Below, one piece after another: positions 15,423 to 24,363 of a stretch of DNA of 32,152 nucleotides. Origin of the DNA: Alphaproteobacteria bacterium (GTDB lineage: Bacteria; Pseudomonadota; Alphaproteobacteria; Caulobacterales; Caulobacteraceae). The stretch lies in contig JAHINZ010000425.1 of assembly GCA_018895795.1 (NCBI GenBank), positions 1 to 32,152 of the forward strand, written 5' to 3'. Within the stretch, counting starts at the first letter, position 1. The number at the start of each line of letters is the position of its first letter. A model generated the notes under the pieces. That model was given only the letters and a program-made list of their open reading frames with translations, ran no database searches and was not told the origin of the DNA. The position numbers and the translations under genes were made by a program.

Positions 15423-17159
15423 ATGGATGGCAACCAGACCGAGGGGGAAACGGCGCGCGCCGCGGTGTCGCGACGCGCCAATACCCGCCTGCGGTTTGTC
15501 GCCACCCTGACCATCGCATTGATCCTGCATGTCTTCATCGGCATGAGCTGGGTCTGGATCTGGGCCGCGCTCTACATCCTGTTCCAGACGTTGGAGCTGT
15601 GGCTGACCAAGGCGCTGGCCGATGACGCCGAGGCGCGCGCCGCGACCTGGCGTCGCCGCGCCCTGACCGTAGCCCCCTTTTTCAGTTCGGCGATCTTCGG
15701 CTTTCTGGCCCTGCCGCTGTTCGCCTCGCACCAGCGGTTCGCCCCGACCCTGGGCGGCATGTTGCTGGCCGGCGCCCTGCTCAATGTCATCGTGGTCAAT
15801 GCCGGCCTGAGATCAGCGACGCTGGCGTCCGCCTCGCCGCACATCTTCTATCTGTTGGTCGTTCCGCTGGTCGCCCGATGGGCCAATCCCGACGCGCCCC
15901 TGGCCAACGCCCTGTGGTTTGGGGCTTTGCTGCTGATCGCTTCGGTCACCGTGGCCAGTCGCACCTTGGGGACGGCGCTGAAGGCCGAGGCCGACGCCAA
16001 GCAGGAGGCCGAGCGCCGGCGTTTTGAGGCTGAGGAGGCGGTCGCCGCCAAGTCCGCCTTCGTGGCCATGATCAGCCATGAACTGCGTACGCCGATCAGC
16101 GCCATTCTGGCGGGCGCCGCGCGTCTGCACAGCGAGGTTCCCGAGGCGAGCTCCAAGCTCCACGCCCAGCTGATCAGCGACGCGGGCGGTCTGATGAAGG
16201 CGTTGCTCAACGATCTGCTCGACTTTTCGCGTCTGGAGGCCGGCCGCATGGCGGTCGAGACGGCGCCGTTCAACCTGCGCCAGACCGTGTCGGACGCGGT
16301 GCGGTTCTGGCGGCCGGAGATCGTCAAGAAGGGTCTGCGCCTGCGGGTCGAGGGCGCTTCGCGCCTGCCGCGTTGGGTGGCGGGCGACGCCTTGCGGCTG
16401 CGGCAGGTGCTCAACAACCTGCTGTCCAACGCCATCAAGTTCACCCGGCAGGGGACGATCACGGTCCGGCTGGAGGTCGCCGGCGAGGGGGACCGACATC
16501 AGCTGACGATCACGGTCGTGGACACCGGACCGGGCATCTCCGAGGCGCTGATGCCGCGCCTGTTCACCCCCTTCGACCAGTTGCACGCCAGTGTCGTCCG
16601 CCAGCACGGTGGTTCGGGTCTGGGGCTGGTGATCAGCCGCGAACTGGCCCGACTGATGGGCGGCGAACTGGTCGCCAGCAGCGTCGAGGGGCGCGGCGCG
16701 GTGTTCGCCCTGACGGTTCGGGTCGAGGCCGCCCAGCCGCCGGAAGAGGGCCGGCAAGGCCCGTCGATCGCCGGCGCGCGGGTCCTGGTGGTCGATGATC
16801 ACGTCGTCAATCGCCGCGCCATCGAGCTGGTTCTGCAGCCGTTCGGCGTCGAGGCCACCCTGGCCGAGAGCGGGGAACAGGCGCTGGAACTGCTGGGCGC
16901 CGAGGCCTTCGACGCGGTGCTGATGGACGTCTACATGCCCGGCATGGACGGTCGCGAGGCCACACGGATTCTGCGCGCGGGGTCCGGTCCCAACCATGAC
17001 ACGCCGGTGGTCGCGGTCACCGCGTCAGCCACGTCCAAGGACTGGGAGGCCTGCCTGGCCGCGGGCATGAACGGCCATGTCGCCAAGCCGATCGACCCGA
17101 TCGAGCTTTACAAGGCTTTGGCGGGCGTGTTGGCGGGCGGCGTCCGCGCGGCGGCCTGA
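15423..17159 (+). CDS. Membrane hybrid sensor histidine kinase with receiver domain
   Basis: The product has 578 residues from the ATG at 15423, which has AGGAGG at 15406-15411; an ATG at 15234 in the same frame lies inside the promoter. The N-terminal 180 residues hold about six hydrophobic segments and no PAS or extracellular domain, so the sensor is the membrane part itself. A coiled linker leads to the HisKA box with H219 in ISHELRTP. The ATPase domain shows NNLLSNAIKF, DTGPGI and GSGLGL. The C-terminal receiver has VVDDH, D502 in VLMDVYMPGMDG and K555. All catalytic residues are present. The gene is not next to a response regulator gene. Its last 52 bases overlap the convergent vsr gene. 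Confidence 0.93.
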   Translation: MDGNQTEGETARAAVSRRANTRLRFVATLTIALILHVFIGMSWVWIWAALYILFQTLELWLTKALADDAEARAATWRRRALTVAPFFSSAIFGFLALPLFASHQRFAPTLGGMLLAGALLNVIVVNAGLRSATLASASPHIFYLLVVPLVARWANPDAPLANALWFGALLLIASVTVASRTLGTALKAEADAKQEAERRRFEAEEAVAAKSAFVAMISHELRTPISAILAGAARLHSEVPEASSKLHAQLISDAGGLMKALLNDLLDFSRLEAGRMAVETAPFNLRQTVSDAVRFWRPEIVKKGLRLRVEGASRLPRWVAGDALRLRQVLNNLLSNAIKFTRQGTITVRLEVAGEGDRHQLTITVVDTGPGISEALMPRLFTPFDQLHASVVRQHGGSGLGLVISRELARLMGGELVASSVEGRGAVFALTVRVEAAQPPEEGRQGPSIAGARVLVVDDHVVNRRAIELVLQPFGVEATLAESGEQALELLGAEAFDAVLMDVYMPGMDGREATRILRAGSGPNHDTPVVAVTASATSKDWEACLAAGMNGHVAKPIDPIELYKALAGVLAGGVRAAA

Positions 17160-17563
17160 GCCAGGATCGCCGCCAGCCGCGCCTTCAGGGCTTCGGTGTC
17201 CTTCATCTGGCATTCCCAGATCGTCTCGACCCGCCAGCCGGCCGCTGTAAGGGCCTGGGCGGCCCGCAGGTCCCTGGCCCGGTTGCGGACCACCTTGGCC
17301 AGCCAGTAGTCGCGATTGGCCTTGGGCACGCGCGATCCCCGGGCGCAGTCGTGACCGTGCCAGAAACAGCCATGGACGAAGAAGGCCAGCTTGCGGCCCG
17401 GCATCACCAGGTCGGGCTTGCCGGGCAGGTCCTGGCGCTGCAGGCGATAGCGGGCGCCCAGGGCGGTGAGGGTCTTGCGCAGCAGACGCTCGGGTCCGGT
17501 GTCGCGGCTCTTGACCCGGGCCATCACCGCCGAGCGCTTGGCCTTGTCATAGACGTCGGTCAT
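17108..17563 (-). CDS. vsr: Very short patch repair endonuclease Vsr
   Basis: A 151-residue protein. Vsr nicks beside the T of a T:G mismatch that arises when 5-methylcytosine deaminates. Residue numbers match the E. coli enzyme closely: catalytic D51 in GKPDLVM, and C66, H69, H71 and C73 in FVHGCFWHGHDC, where C66, H71 and C73 bind zinc. The final zinc cysteine is C118 in IWECQ. The N-terminal helix (YDKAKRSAVMARVKSRDTGP) and RVPKANRDYW are also as expected. An m5C methyltransferase lies 1.1 kb upstream on the same strand, with cysK between them. Vsr genes are normally partnered with such enzymes. The 3' end overlaps the kinase gene by 52 bases. Confidence 0.93.
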   Translation of the reverse strand: MTDVYDKAKRSAVMARVKSRDTGPERLLRKTLTALGARYRLQRQDLPGKPDLVMPGRKLAFFVHGCFWHGHDCARGSRVPKANRDYWLAKVVRNRARDLRAAQALTAAGWRVETIWECQMKDTEALKARLAAILAQAAARTPPANTPAKAL

Positions 17564-17615
17564 GGGCGGGGCTCCAGCGGACGGCGGGTGGTCCGCCGCC
17601 CGCTGGGCGAGGGGC

Positions 17616-18602
17616 TCAGAGGCCGTCGAACAGGGCCGTGGACAGGTAGCGTTCGGCGAAGCTGGGAATGATCGCCACGATCAGCTTGCCGGCATACTCG
17701 TCGCGCAGGGCCAGGTCGAAGGCGGCGGTCAGGGCGGCGCCCGAGCTGATCCCGACCGGGATGCCCTCGACCGAGGCCGCGCGGCGGGCCATGGCGAAGG
17801 CGTCGTCATTGCTGACCTGAACGATGTCGTCGATCACGCCGCGATCCAGGATGCCGGGTACGAAGCCGGCCCCGATGCCCTGGATCTTGTGCGGACCGGG
17901 CGCGCCGCCCGACAGCACGGCCGAGGCCTCGGGCTCGACGGCGACCATCCTCAGCGACGGCTTGCGGGCCTTCAGCGCCTGGCCGACGCCGCTGATCGTA
18001 CCGCCGGTGCCGACGCCGGAGACCACGGCGTCGACCGCGCCGGCGGTGTCGTTCCAGATCTCCTCGGCGGTCGAGACCCGGTGGATCAGCGGGTTGGCGC
18101 TGTTCTCGAACTGCTGGGGCATCACCGCGCCGGGGGTGGCCTCGATGATCTCCTGGGCCCGGGCGACGGCGCCGCGCATGCCCTTCTCGGCCGGGGTCAG
18201 CTCCAGCTTGGCGCCCATCAGCAGCAACATCTTGCGGCGCTCGATCGACATGCTTTCGGGCATCACCAGGATCAGCTTGTAGCCCTTGGCGGCGGCCACG
18301 AAGGCCAGGGCGATGCCGGTATTGCCGCTGGTGGGCTCGACCAGGGTGTCGCCCGGCTTGATCAGGCCCTGGGCCTCCAGCGACTCGATCATCGCCACGC
18401 CGATGCGGTCCTTGACCGAGGCCAGGGGATTGAAGAACTCCAGCTTGGCGACGACCTCGCCCTTGGGCTTGATCTGGGCCGACAGTCGCGGCAGCCGCAC
18501 CAGCGGGGTGTCGCCGATGGTGTCGAGGATGGAGTCATAGATCTTGCCGCGCCCGGAACGCTTGTAGCGGGCCGCGTCGTAGGAGGAGGTGGCGTCGGCC
18601 AT
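17616..18602 (-). CDS. cysK: Cysteine synthase (O-acetylserine sulfhydrylase)
   Basis: A 328-residue PLP enzyme that makes cysteine from O-acetylserine and sulfide. The PLP lysine is K64 in [11 protein letters not shown], the substrate loop is TSGNTG (91-96), the phosphate-binding loop is GVGTGGT, and VGISSGAA is the PLP ring-nitrogen serine region. About 20 residues precede the usual start of the fold ([19 protein letters not shown]), a common extension in this order. Length and motifs are normal. It is sandwiched between the methyltransferase and vsr, all on the minus strand, with gaps of 77 and 52 bases. CysM-like specificity cannot be excluded from sequence alone. Confidence 0.92.
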   Translation of the reverse strand: MADATSSYDAARYKRSGRGKIYDSILDTIGDTPLVRLPRLSAQIKPKGEVVAKLEFFNPLASVKDRIGVAMIESLEAQGLIKPGDTLVEPTSGNTGIALAFVAAAKGYKLILVMPESMSIERRKMLLLMGAKLELTPAEKGMRGAVARAQEIIEATPGAVMPQQFENSANPLIHRVSTAEEIWNDTAGAVDAVVSGVGTGGTISGVGQALKARKPSLRMVAVEPEASAVLSGGAPGPHKIQGIGAGFVPGILDRGVIDDIVQVSNDDAFAMARRAASVEGIPVGISSGAALTAAFDLALRDEYAGKLIVAIIPSFAERYLSTALFDGL

Positions 18603-18679
18603 GGGAAGATCTCGCTGAAGCTGGGTCGGCCCGCGGGCCGGAGGCCACCTTAGGACGGGCGGTTTGGCGTGTCAGGGGG

Positions 18680-19804
18680 TCATTCGGCGGCGAGGCTTGC
18701 AGATTTGCTATCGACCAAGGGGTCCAGCAGACGCTCTGCCAGCCAGCGCACCACGGGCAGGGCGACGCCGTCGCCGATCACGTGCAGGCCGGCCGTCTGG
18801 CTGCCCGGCAGGGTGTAGCGGTCGGGCAGACCCATCAGGCGCGCGCCCTCGCGGGGGCTGATCAGGCGCGATCGCACCTGGCCTTGGTCGATGACCAGCA
18901 GGGTCTGGCGCGACGAGCCGCCGCGCGGGGTGCGCAGGCAGCCGGCCAGGCCGTCGAAGCGGACTTCGGCCCGCTGCTCGCCGCCCCGCATGCGCTTGAA
19001 AACCGAGCCGACCGCCCTCTGGCCCTGGGCCAGGCGGGTTTCGACGGCGGTGCGGTGGGCGGGGGCCATCAGGGCCAACAGGGTCCGGGTCTGCTCCGGC
19101 GTGTTCCAGCCCACGGCGGCGTCGGGCTCGAGCATCGCGGCCAGGTCGGTGTTGCGGGCCGGCGGGGCTTGCAGGCCCCACCAGATCCAGTCGGCCTGCA
19201 GCGCGGCCGGCAGTCGGTCGTAGGCCGCCTTGACCGCCTTGGTCTGGAAGGCGCTCGGACCGGCCAGGGCTCCGGCGGCGGCGCGTGTGGCGACCACGAA
19301 CACGCGCGGCCGCGACTGCGGGGTGAACCGCGCCGCGTCGATTTCCAGCGCCCCGAAGCGGTAGCCCTCGTCAGCCAGGGCCTGGCACAGGGCGGTGAAA
19401 TCGCGCCCCTCGTGCGAGGTCAGCAGGCCGACCACATTCTCGACGACCAGGGTGTGGGGCGCGCGGCCCTCGACGCTCAGGGCCTGGATCAGCTTCCAGA
19501 ACCCGAAGAAGGCCGAGGAGCGACCGCCGCTCAGCCCGGCCCGGGCCCCGGCCAGGCTGAAGTCCTGGCAGGGGCTGGAGGCCCAGGCCAGGTCGGCGGT
19601 CGGCAGGTCGGCCGCCTGGATGGCCCAGACGTCGCCTTGGTGGAAGTGCTCGCCCGCGTCGGCGAAATTGGCGCGATAGGTCGCCGCCTTGACCGGGTCG
19701 AAGTCGTTGGCGAAGGCGCAGGTCCAGCCCTCGCCCAGGCCCAGACGGGCCATGCCGCCGCCGGCGAAGAATTCCAGAAAGCGGGCTGGGGCTTTGCGAG
19801 TCAT
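18680..19804 (-). CDS. DNA (cytosine-5-)-methyltransferase
   Basis: The enzyme has 374 residues, with motif I FLEFFAGGGMARLGL, motif IV SSPCQDFSLAG with catalytic C79, motif VI VVENVVG, motif VIII QSRPRVFVVA, a target recognition region at roughly 185-290, motif IX PREGARLMGLPD and motif X GDGVALPVVRWLAERL. All are intact, so it should be active. There is no restriction endonuclease beside it, so it is probably an orphan methyltransferase; the nearby vsr gene is the expected repair partner. The recognition sequence cannot be read here; known Caulobacter m5C enzymes act on GCCGGC-type sites. It is divergent from a lipoprotein gene with only 47 bases between starts, and a GAGTC site lies at 19812-19816. 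Confidence 0.92.
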   Translation of the reverse strand: MTRKAPARFLEFFAGGGMARLGLGEGWTCAFANDFDPVKAATYRANFADAGEHFHQGDVWAIQAADLPTADLAWASSPCQDFSLAGARAGLSGGRSSAFFGFWKLIQALSVEGRAPHTLVVENVVGLLTSHEGRDFTALCQALADEGYRFGALEIDAARFTPQSRPRVFVVATRAAAGALAGPSAFQTKAVKAAYDRLPAALQADWIWWGLQAPPARNTDLAAMLEPDAAVGWNTPEQTRTLLALMAPAHRTAVETRLAQGQRAVGSVFKRMRGGEQRAEVRFDGLAGCLRTPRGGSSRQTLLVIDQGQVRSRLISPREGARLMGLPDRYTLPGSQTAGLHVIGDGVALPVVRWLAERLLDPLVDSKSASLAAE

Positions 19805-19851
19805 GACGCGAGAGTCTAGCCTCAGTCGGGCAATAGGGGATAGCCGCCGCC

Positions 19852-20298
19852 ATGTTTCGCACAGCCGTGTTCTGCGCCCTGGCCTTGGCCCTGACCGGCT
19901 GCGGCGAGTCGATGGGCGCGTCCGAGGACGCCCCGCCGCCGGCCGACGCGCCGGTGGTCAAGGGCGCGGACTATTCCGGCGATATCGACGTCATCGGGAC
20001 CGAGCCGTTCTGGAGCGTGAAGATCCGCGCCGGCGGCGTCGCGCTCAGCCGGCCCGATCACCCGGAGGTCCGCAACGCCAACCCCGGCGTGCGGATCGAT
20101 GGCCAGCAGGGGGTCTGGGATTCCAACGGCCCGACCGAGGGCGAAGGCCGGCTGGTCGTGCGGCTGACGCCGGGCGTCTGCACCGACGGCATGTCCGACC
20201 GGGTCTACCGGTTCTCGGCGGAAATCTGGGTGGACGGCGAGACGCTGAAGGGCTGCGCCGACCATACCGATCAGCTGCAGGCTCAGCCCAAGCCTTAG
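19852..20298 (+). CDS. Lipoprotein of the COG3650-like family
   Basis: A 148-residue lipoprotein. The signal peptide ends in the lipobox LTGC with the lipidated cysteine at C17. The mature part begins with an acidic, Pro-rich linker. The domain carries GTEPFWSVKI and, near the end, CTDGMSDRVYRFSAEIW and LKGCADH, a pattern I associate with COG3650-type envelope proteins; its two cysteines may form a disulfide. The role is unknown. The residue after the lipid cysteine is Gly rather than Asp, so transport to the outer membrane is likely. The stop shares bases with the stop of the convergent small gene (4-base overlap). Confidence 0.75.
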   Translation: MFRTAVFCALALALTGCGESMGASEDAPPPADAPVVKGADYSGDIDVIGTEPFWSVKIRAGGVALSRPDHPEVRNANPGVRIDGQQGVWDSNGPTEGEGRLVVRLTPGVCTDGMSDRVYRFSAEIWVDGETLKGCADHTDQLQAQPKP

Positions 20299-20429
20299 CC
20301 GTGGCGCAGCTGGATCGTCTCGAACGCGGACTGGGTCTGGCGCGGCTTGTTGCTTCCGGGCGTGGGCAGCAGCAGGCCGATCGTCACGGCGACTAGCAGG
20401 GCAAGGGCAAGGGAGGCCTTGATGGCCAT
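20295..20429 (-). CDS. 44-residue single-helix peptide (hypothetical)
   Basis: The frame encodes MAIKASLALALLVAVTIG, one hydrophobic helix, followed by a short polar tail ending in QLRHG. It could be a small membrane protein or a secreted peptide. The Shine-Dalgarno sequence is weak. Support comes from good codon use and from its position, ending exactly on the stop of the facing lipoprotein gene. I do not recognise a family. Confidence 0.4.
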   Translation of the reverse strand: MAIKASLALALLVAVTIGLLLPTPGSNKPRQTQSAFETIQLRHG

Positions 20430-20552
20430 GGCGGGTCTCTGGTCTGGCGTTGCGCGAAAATCGCGGCCGCGCTTCAGCAACACAGATAGTTGCCAAAACC
20501 CGACGTTCAAGCACCTCCCGAAAGAATGGGCGCAAAGCGTTACCGGAATGCA

Positions 20553-20592
20553 AATCGGGCCGGGAACCCCTTTGGAGGGGCCCGGCCCGATT
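20553..20592 (-). terminator. Long hairpin, possible terminator of the thiolase transcript
   Basis: AATCGGGCCGGG (20553-20564) pairs perfectly with 20581-20592, and inside it CCCC (20567-20570) pairs with GGGG (20577-20580). The stem is unusually stable. It lies about 130 bases after the thiolase stop and about 125 bases before the start of the 44-residue gene. There is no real T-run. Confidence 0.5.
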
Positions 20593-20608
20593 GAGCTCAG
20601 TCTCGTCT

Positions 20609-20712
20609 CCCTTCCCCCTTGATGGGGGAAGGGCGGGGATGGGGGTGAAGCGGCGGTTCCGCCGGCAGACGCCCTTTCACCCCACCCAACCCTCCCCCAT
20701 CGAGGGGGAGGG
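20609..20712. repeat. REP-like palindrome cluster A
   Basis: Three hairpins in series: CCCTTCCCCC/GGGGGAAGGG (20609-20633); GGGGTGAA/TTCACCCC enclosing CGGCGG-TT-CCGCCG (20642-20683); CCCTCCCCC/GGGGGAGGG (20690-20712). The cluster is symmetric overall and ends 11 bases from the thiolase stop. It has the make-up of dispersed intergenic palindromes in Caulobacteraceae. Confidence 0.65.
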
Positions 20713-20723
20713 CTCATTTCACG

Positions 20724-21911
20724 CTAGAAGATTTCGAACAGGCCGGCGGCGCCCATGCCGCCGCCGATGCACATGGTCACCACGCCCAGCTTGGCGCCGC
20801 GACGCTTGCCTTCCAGCAGCATATGGCCGGCGCAGCGGGCGCCGGTCATGCCGAAGGGGTGGCCGATGGCGATCGAGCCGCCGTTGACGTTGTACTTTTC
20901 CGGATCGATGCCCAGCTTGTCGCGGCTATAGAGGCACTGGCTGGCGAAGGCTTCGTTCAGTTCCCACAGGTCGATGTCGTCAACCTTCAGGCCGTGGCGT
21001 TCCAGCAGGCGCGGCACGGCATAGACCGGGCCGATGCCCATTTCGTCGGGCTCGCAGCCGGCGACGGCGAAGCCCCGGAAGGCGCCCAGCGGGGTCAGGC
21101 CGCGACGGGCGGCCTCGGCGGCTTCCATGATCACCACGGCGGCGGCGCCGTCCGAGAGCTGGCTGGCGTTGCCGGCGGTGACGAACTTGCCTTCACCCAT
21201 GACGGGCTTGAGGCTGTTGAGGCCTTCGAGCGTGGTTTCGGGACGGTTGCACTCGTCCTTGTCGACCACGTAGTCGACGAAGCTCTCTTCCTTGGTTTCC
21301 TTGTTGACCACCTTCATCTTGGTGGCCATCGGCACGATCTCGTCGTTGAACAGGCCGGCCACCTGGGCGGCGGCGATGCGCTGCTGGCTGCGCAGGGCGT
21401 ATTCGTCCTGAACTTCGCGGCTGATATTGTAGCGCTTGGCCACGATGTCGGCGGTGTCGATCATCGCCATCCACAGGGCCGGATGGGTCTTCATCAGCTT
21501 CTCTTCGGTGATGTGGAAGCGGTTCATGTGACCGCCGCCCTGCACCAAGGAGATCGACTCGACGCCGCCGCCGATGGCGACATTGGCGCCGTCATTGCGC
21601 ACATAGTTGGCCATCGTGGCGATGGCCTGCAGGCCCGACGAGCAGAAGCGGTTGATGGTCTGGCCCGAGACGGTGACGGGCAGGCCGGCCCACATGGCCG
21701 CGTTGCGCGCCACGTTCATGCCGGTGGCGCCCTCGGGACCGCCGCAGCCCAGGGCCACGTCTTCCACTTCGCCGCCGTCGAGACCGGCGCGCGACACGGC
21801 GTGCTGGATGGCGTGACCGGCCATGGCCGCGCCATGGGTATTGTTGAAACCACCGCGGTTGGACTTGGCCAGACCGGTGCGGGCGTAAGAGACGATGACC
21901 GCTTCGCGCAT
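20724..21911 (-). CDS. Acetyl-CoA C-acyltransferase (thiolase, FadA-like)
   Basis: A 395-residue thiolase. The acyl-carrying cysteine is C90 in NRFCSSGL, the histidine is H351 in [11 protein letters not shown] and the second cysteine is C381 in [23 protein letters not shown] and LNEAFA are also in place. It cleaves 3-ketoacyl-CoA in beta-oxidation, or condenses acetyl-CoA in the reverse sense; the gene stands alone, so the direction cannot be told. GGAGAAG lies seven bases before the ATG. The upstream region contains AAAC-N4-GTTTG (21930-21942), which resembles the PsrA-type fatty-acid operator. It is divergent from the amidohydrolase gene. An acyl-CoA dehydrogenase gene lies 6 kb away. Confidence 0.93.
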   Translation of the reverse strand: MREAVIVSYARTGLAKSNRGGFNNTHGAAMAGHAIQHAVSRAGLDGGEVEDVALGCGGPEGATGMNVARNAAMWAGLPVTVSGQTINRFCSSGLQAIATMANYVRNDGANVAIGGGVESISLVQGGGHMNRFHITEEKLMKTHPALWMAMIDTADIVAKRYNISREVQDEYALRSQQRIAAAQVAGLFNDEIVPMATKMKVVNKETKEESFVDYVVDKDECNRPETTLEGLNSLKPVMGEGKFVTAGNASQLSDGAAAVVIMEAAEAARRGLTPLGAFRGFAVAGCEPDEMGIGPVYAVPRLLERHGLKVDDIDLWELNEAFASQCLYSRDKLGIDPEKYNVNGGSIAIGHPFGMTGARCAGHMLLEGKRRGAKLGVVTMCIGGGMGAAGLFEIF

Positions 21912-21929
21912 TGGGCGCTTCTCCCCGTT

Positions 21930-21942
21930 AAACGTTAGTTTG
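21930..21942. promoter_or_regulatory. PsrA-like operator candidate AAAC-N4-GTTTG
   Basis: AAACGTTAGTTTG lies 19 bases upstream of the thiolase start. PsrA/FadR-type TetR regulators of fatty-acid oxidation bind (G/C)AAAC-N2-4-GTTT(G/C). Here the core matches but the 5' flanking base is T. A further dyad CGCTGA-N6-TCAGCG lies at 21963-21980 in the same divergent region. Confidence 0.35.
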
Positions 21943-22081
21943 AATTGGCGGCGACCTTAGACGCTGAATTCCGTCAGCGAAAGGTCACGCGAACGTAAAG
22001 CGTCTTGACCTCTCCGGGCGTCGGATGGACGCTCCTGAACAACGATAAGATACCATCACAAGAGTCCGGGGAGGACCGACC

Positions 22082-23827
22082 ATGGCCGATCAGGCTTACG
22101 ACCTCGTGCTGCGCGGCGGGACCGTGCTGGACGGCTCCGGCGCCGAGGGCTTCGTCGCCGACGTCGGCGTCAAGGACGGCCTGATCGCGGCCATTGGCCC
22201 GAGGCTGGCCGCCGGCCGCGAGGAGATCGACGCCACCGGCCGTCTGGTCACCCCCGGCTTTGTCGACATCCACACCCATTATGACGGCCAGGCGACCTGG
22301 GACACCCGCATGACGCCCAGCTCCGGCCATGGGGTCACCACGGTGGTGATGGGCAATTGCGGCGTCGGCTTCGCGCCCTGCAAGCCCGAGGACCGCGACC
22401 GGCTGATCCGGTTGATGGAGGGCGTCGAGGACATCCCCTTTCCGGTGCTGACCGAGGGCCTGCCCTGGACCTGGGAGAGTTTCCCCGACTATCTGGACGC
22501 GCTGGAAAAGCGCCGGTTCGACGTCGATATCGGCGCCCAGCTGCCCCATGCGGCCCTGCGGGTGTTCGTGATGGGCGAGCGCGGAGCCAATCGCGAACCG
22601 GCGACGCCGGCCGATATCGCCGCCATGGCCGCCCTCGCCAAACGGGCGGTCGAGGCCGGGGCCCTGGGCTTTTCCACCTCGCGCACCCTCAACCATCGCA
22701 CCAGCGACGGCCAGCCGACCCCGACCCTGACGGCGGGTGAGGATGAACTGACCGGCATCGCCCTGGGTCTGGCCGCCGCCGGCAAGGGCGTGCTGCAACT
22801 GGTCTCCGACTTCTTCCCCGACGGCCTGGCCGAGCTGGCCATGCTGCGCCGGATCGTCGAGCGCTCGAGGCGACCGCTGTCGTTCTCGCTGGTCCAGAGC
22901 CCCAAGTCGCCGGACGGTTGGAAGGCGATGCTGGCGGGCCTGCAGGCGGCGGCCGACGCCGGCCTGCCGATCAAGGCTCAGGTCTGCGGCCGTCCGGTGG
23001 GGGTGCTGTTCGGGCTGGAGCTGACCCTCAATCCGTTCAGCCAGAGCCCGGTCTTCGCCGACATCGCCGGCTTGCCGCTGGCCGAAAGGGTCGCCGCTCT
23101 GCGCGACCCGGACTTCCGGGCCCGCCTGCTGGCCGAGAAAAGCGATCCCAAGGGGCCCTTCGCCGGCAGCGCGCTGCGGGCCTGGGACAATCTGTTCCCG
23201 ATGGACGAGGTCCCCGACTACGAGCCGACCGCCGACCAGACCGTGGCCGCCCTGGCCGCCGCCTCGGGTCGCGATCCGGCCGAGGTGGCGCTGGACGCGA
23301 TGCTGCGCAACGACGGGCGCGGCATGCTCTATCACCCGTTCCTGAACTATGCCGACGGCTCGCTGGACCCCAGCTTCGCCATGCTGAGCCACAAGGACAC
23401 CGTGCCGGGCCTGTCGGACGGCGGGGCCCATGTCGGCATGATCTGCGACGGCAGCTTCCCGACCAGCAACCTGGTTCACTGGACCCGCGAGCGCACCCGC
23501 GGTCCGCGCATTCCGCTGGCGACCATGGTGGCGATGCAGACCCGCGACACCGCCCTGACCGTCGGCCTGAGGGATCGCGGCCTGATCGCGCCCGGCTATC
23601 GGGCCGACCTCAATGTCATCGACTATGAGGGCCTGAGACTGGACGCGCCCCGCGTCGCCTACGACCTGCCGGCCGGCGGGCGGCGGCTGACCCAGAAGGC
23701 GTATGGCTATGTGGCGACGATCGTCGGCGGGGTGGTGACCTATCGCGACGGCGAGCCGACCGGGGCCCTGCCGGGAAGGCTGGTGCGCGGCGCCCAGGCG
23801 GCGCCGATGGCCCTGGCGGCGGAATAG
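22082..23827 (+). CDS. Amidohydrolase family protein (N-acyl-D-amino acid deacylase-like)
   Basis: A 581-residue member of the amidohydrolase superfamily. The metal site starts with HTHYDGQ (H64, H66, D68). [18 protein letters not shown] and LGFSTSRT follow, and [12 protein letters not shown] carries the late catalytic Asp. The ends form the beta-sandwich ([13 protein letters not shown] at the start; [14 protein letters not shown] near the end). This pattern is that of the D-aminoacylase group (COG3653), which removes acyl groups from N-acyl-D-amino acids, but many members have other amide substrates. GGGGAGG stands before the ATG, with GAGTC at 22062-22066. It is divergent from the thiolase gene by 170 bases and may share control with it. 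Confidence 0.88.
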   Translation: MADQAYDLVLRGGTVLDGSGAEGFVADVGVKDGLIAAIGPRLAAGREEIDATGRLVTPGFVDIHTHYDGQATWDTRMTPSSGHGVTTVVMGNCGVGFAPCKPEDRDRLIRLMEGVEDIPFPVLTEGLPWTWESFPDYLDALEKRRFDVDIGAQLPHAALRVFVMGERGANREPATPADIAAMAALAKRAVEAGALGFSTSRTLNHRTSDGQPTPTLTAGEDELTGIALGLAAAGKGVLQLVSDFFPDGLAELAMLRRIVERSRRPLSFSLVQSPKSPDGWKAMLAGLQAAADAGLPIKAQVCGRPVGVLFGLELTLNPFSQSPVFADIAGLPLAERVAALRDPDFRARLLAEKSDPKGPFAGSALRAWDNLFPMDEVPDYEPTADQTVAALAAASGRDPAEVALDAMLRNDGRGMLYHPFLNYADGSLDPSFAMLSHKDTVPGLSDGGAHVGMICDGSFPTSNLVHWTRERTRGPRIPLATMVAMQTRDTALTVGLRDRGLIAPGYRADLNVIDYEGLRLDAPRVAYDLPAGGRRLTQKAYGYVATIVGGVVTYRDGEPTGALPGRLVRGAQAAPMALAAE

Positions 23828-23838
23828 GCGGCCCACTT

Positions 23839-23906
23839 GCCCCCTCCTGGCTGCTGCGCAGCCGTCCTCCCCCTCCGGGGGAGGAGCGCGTCAGCGCGGA
23901 GGGGGC
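23839..23906. repeat. REP-like palindrome cluster B
   Basis: The outer arms GCCCCCTCC (23839-23847) and GGAGGGGGC (23898-23906) enclose GGCTGC-TGC-GCAGCC (23849-23863) and TCCTCCCCC-TCC-GGGGGAGGA (23865-23885). It fills the gap between two convergent genes. Its order of parts matches 26740-26790 in cluster C. Confidence 0.7.
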
Positions 23907-23919
23907 GAGTACCGAGTCC

Positions 23920-24351
23920 CTATTCCCCGAACCCGTCGCCCGGCGTCATCGGCGACAGCCGGATCAGCCGCGAGTCCTCGACCGCCGCCTGTCGATGCTT
24001 GACGAACTCGCGGTAGTCGGGGTCGGTGACCATGGCCAGGAAGGCTCCGGCGTTGGGGTATTCGGCGATAAAGGCCAGGTCCCAGCGCTCGTCGGTCGGG
24101 CCCGTCAGCACGACCTCCGGCTTGCCCGCCCAGATCTGCTTGCCGCCCAGCTTCGCGAACAGGGCGGCGGTCTCCCGGCCATAGGCGCGATAGGCGTCCA
24201 GGCCCGAACGGCCCTTGCCGTGCTCGGGATGGTCGGCCGGATAGTCGGCCAGGGCCTTCAGACGCACCAGGTTGAGCATCTGGATCGGCGTATCGCGCGG
24301 CAGGCCCTTGAAGGCGTCAAACTGCGCGCGGGTCGGGTCGATGCTGGACAT
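23920..24351 (-). CDS. DUF1330 family protein
   Basis: The product has 143 residues with the ferredoxin-like DUF1330 pattern: PIQMLNLVRLK near the N-terminus, AYRAYGRETAALFAKLGG, WDLAFIAEYPNAGAFLAMV and DPDYREFVKHRQAAVEDSRL. Such proteins form dimeric alpha-beta barrels, and their activity is mostly unknown. GGGAGA precedes the ATG. It follows the CPBP protease gene after 12 bases and is probably the last gene of the lemA cluster, ending at the palindrome cluster B. There is no signal peptide, so it is cytoplasmic. Confidence 0.85.
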   Translation of the reverse strand: MSSIDPTRAQFDAFKGLPRDTPIQMLNLVRLKALADYPADHPEHGKGRSGLDAYRAYGRETAALFAKLGGKQIWAGKPEVVLTGPTDERWDLAFIAEYPNAGAFLAMVTDPDYREFVKHRQAAVEDSRLIRLSPMTPGDGFGE

Positions 24352-24363
24352 GGGGCGGTCTCC

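Noticed and set aside
17108-19804. A full restriction-modification system
   Set aside because: No restriction endonuclease is present. Vsr is a mismatch repair nuclease and the methyltransferase appears to be an orphan.
21974-23836. A 620-codon minus-strand frame under the amidohydrolase
   Set aside because: It is a GC-driven shadow; the plus strand has the HTHYDGQ metal site and a strong ribosome site.
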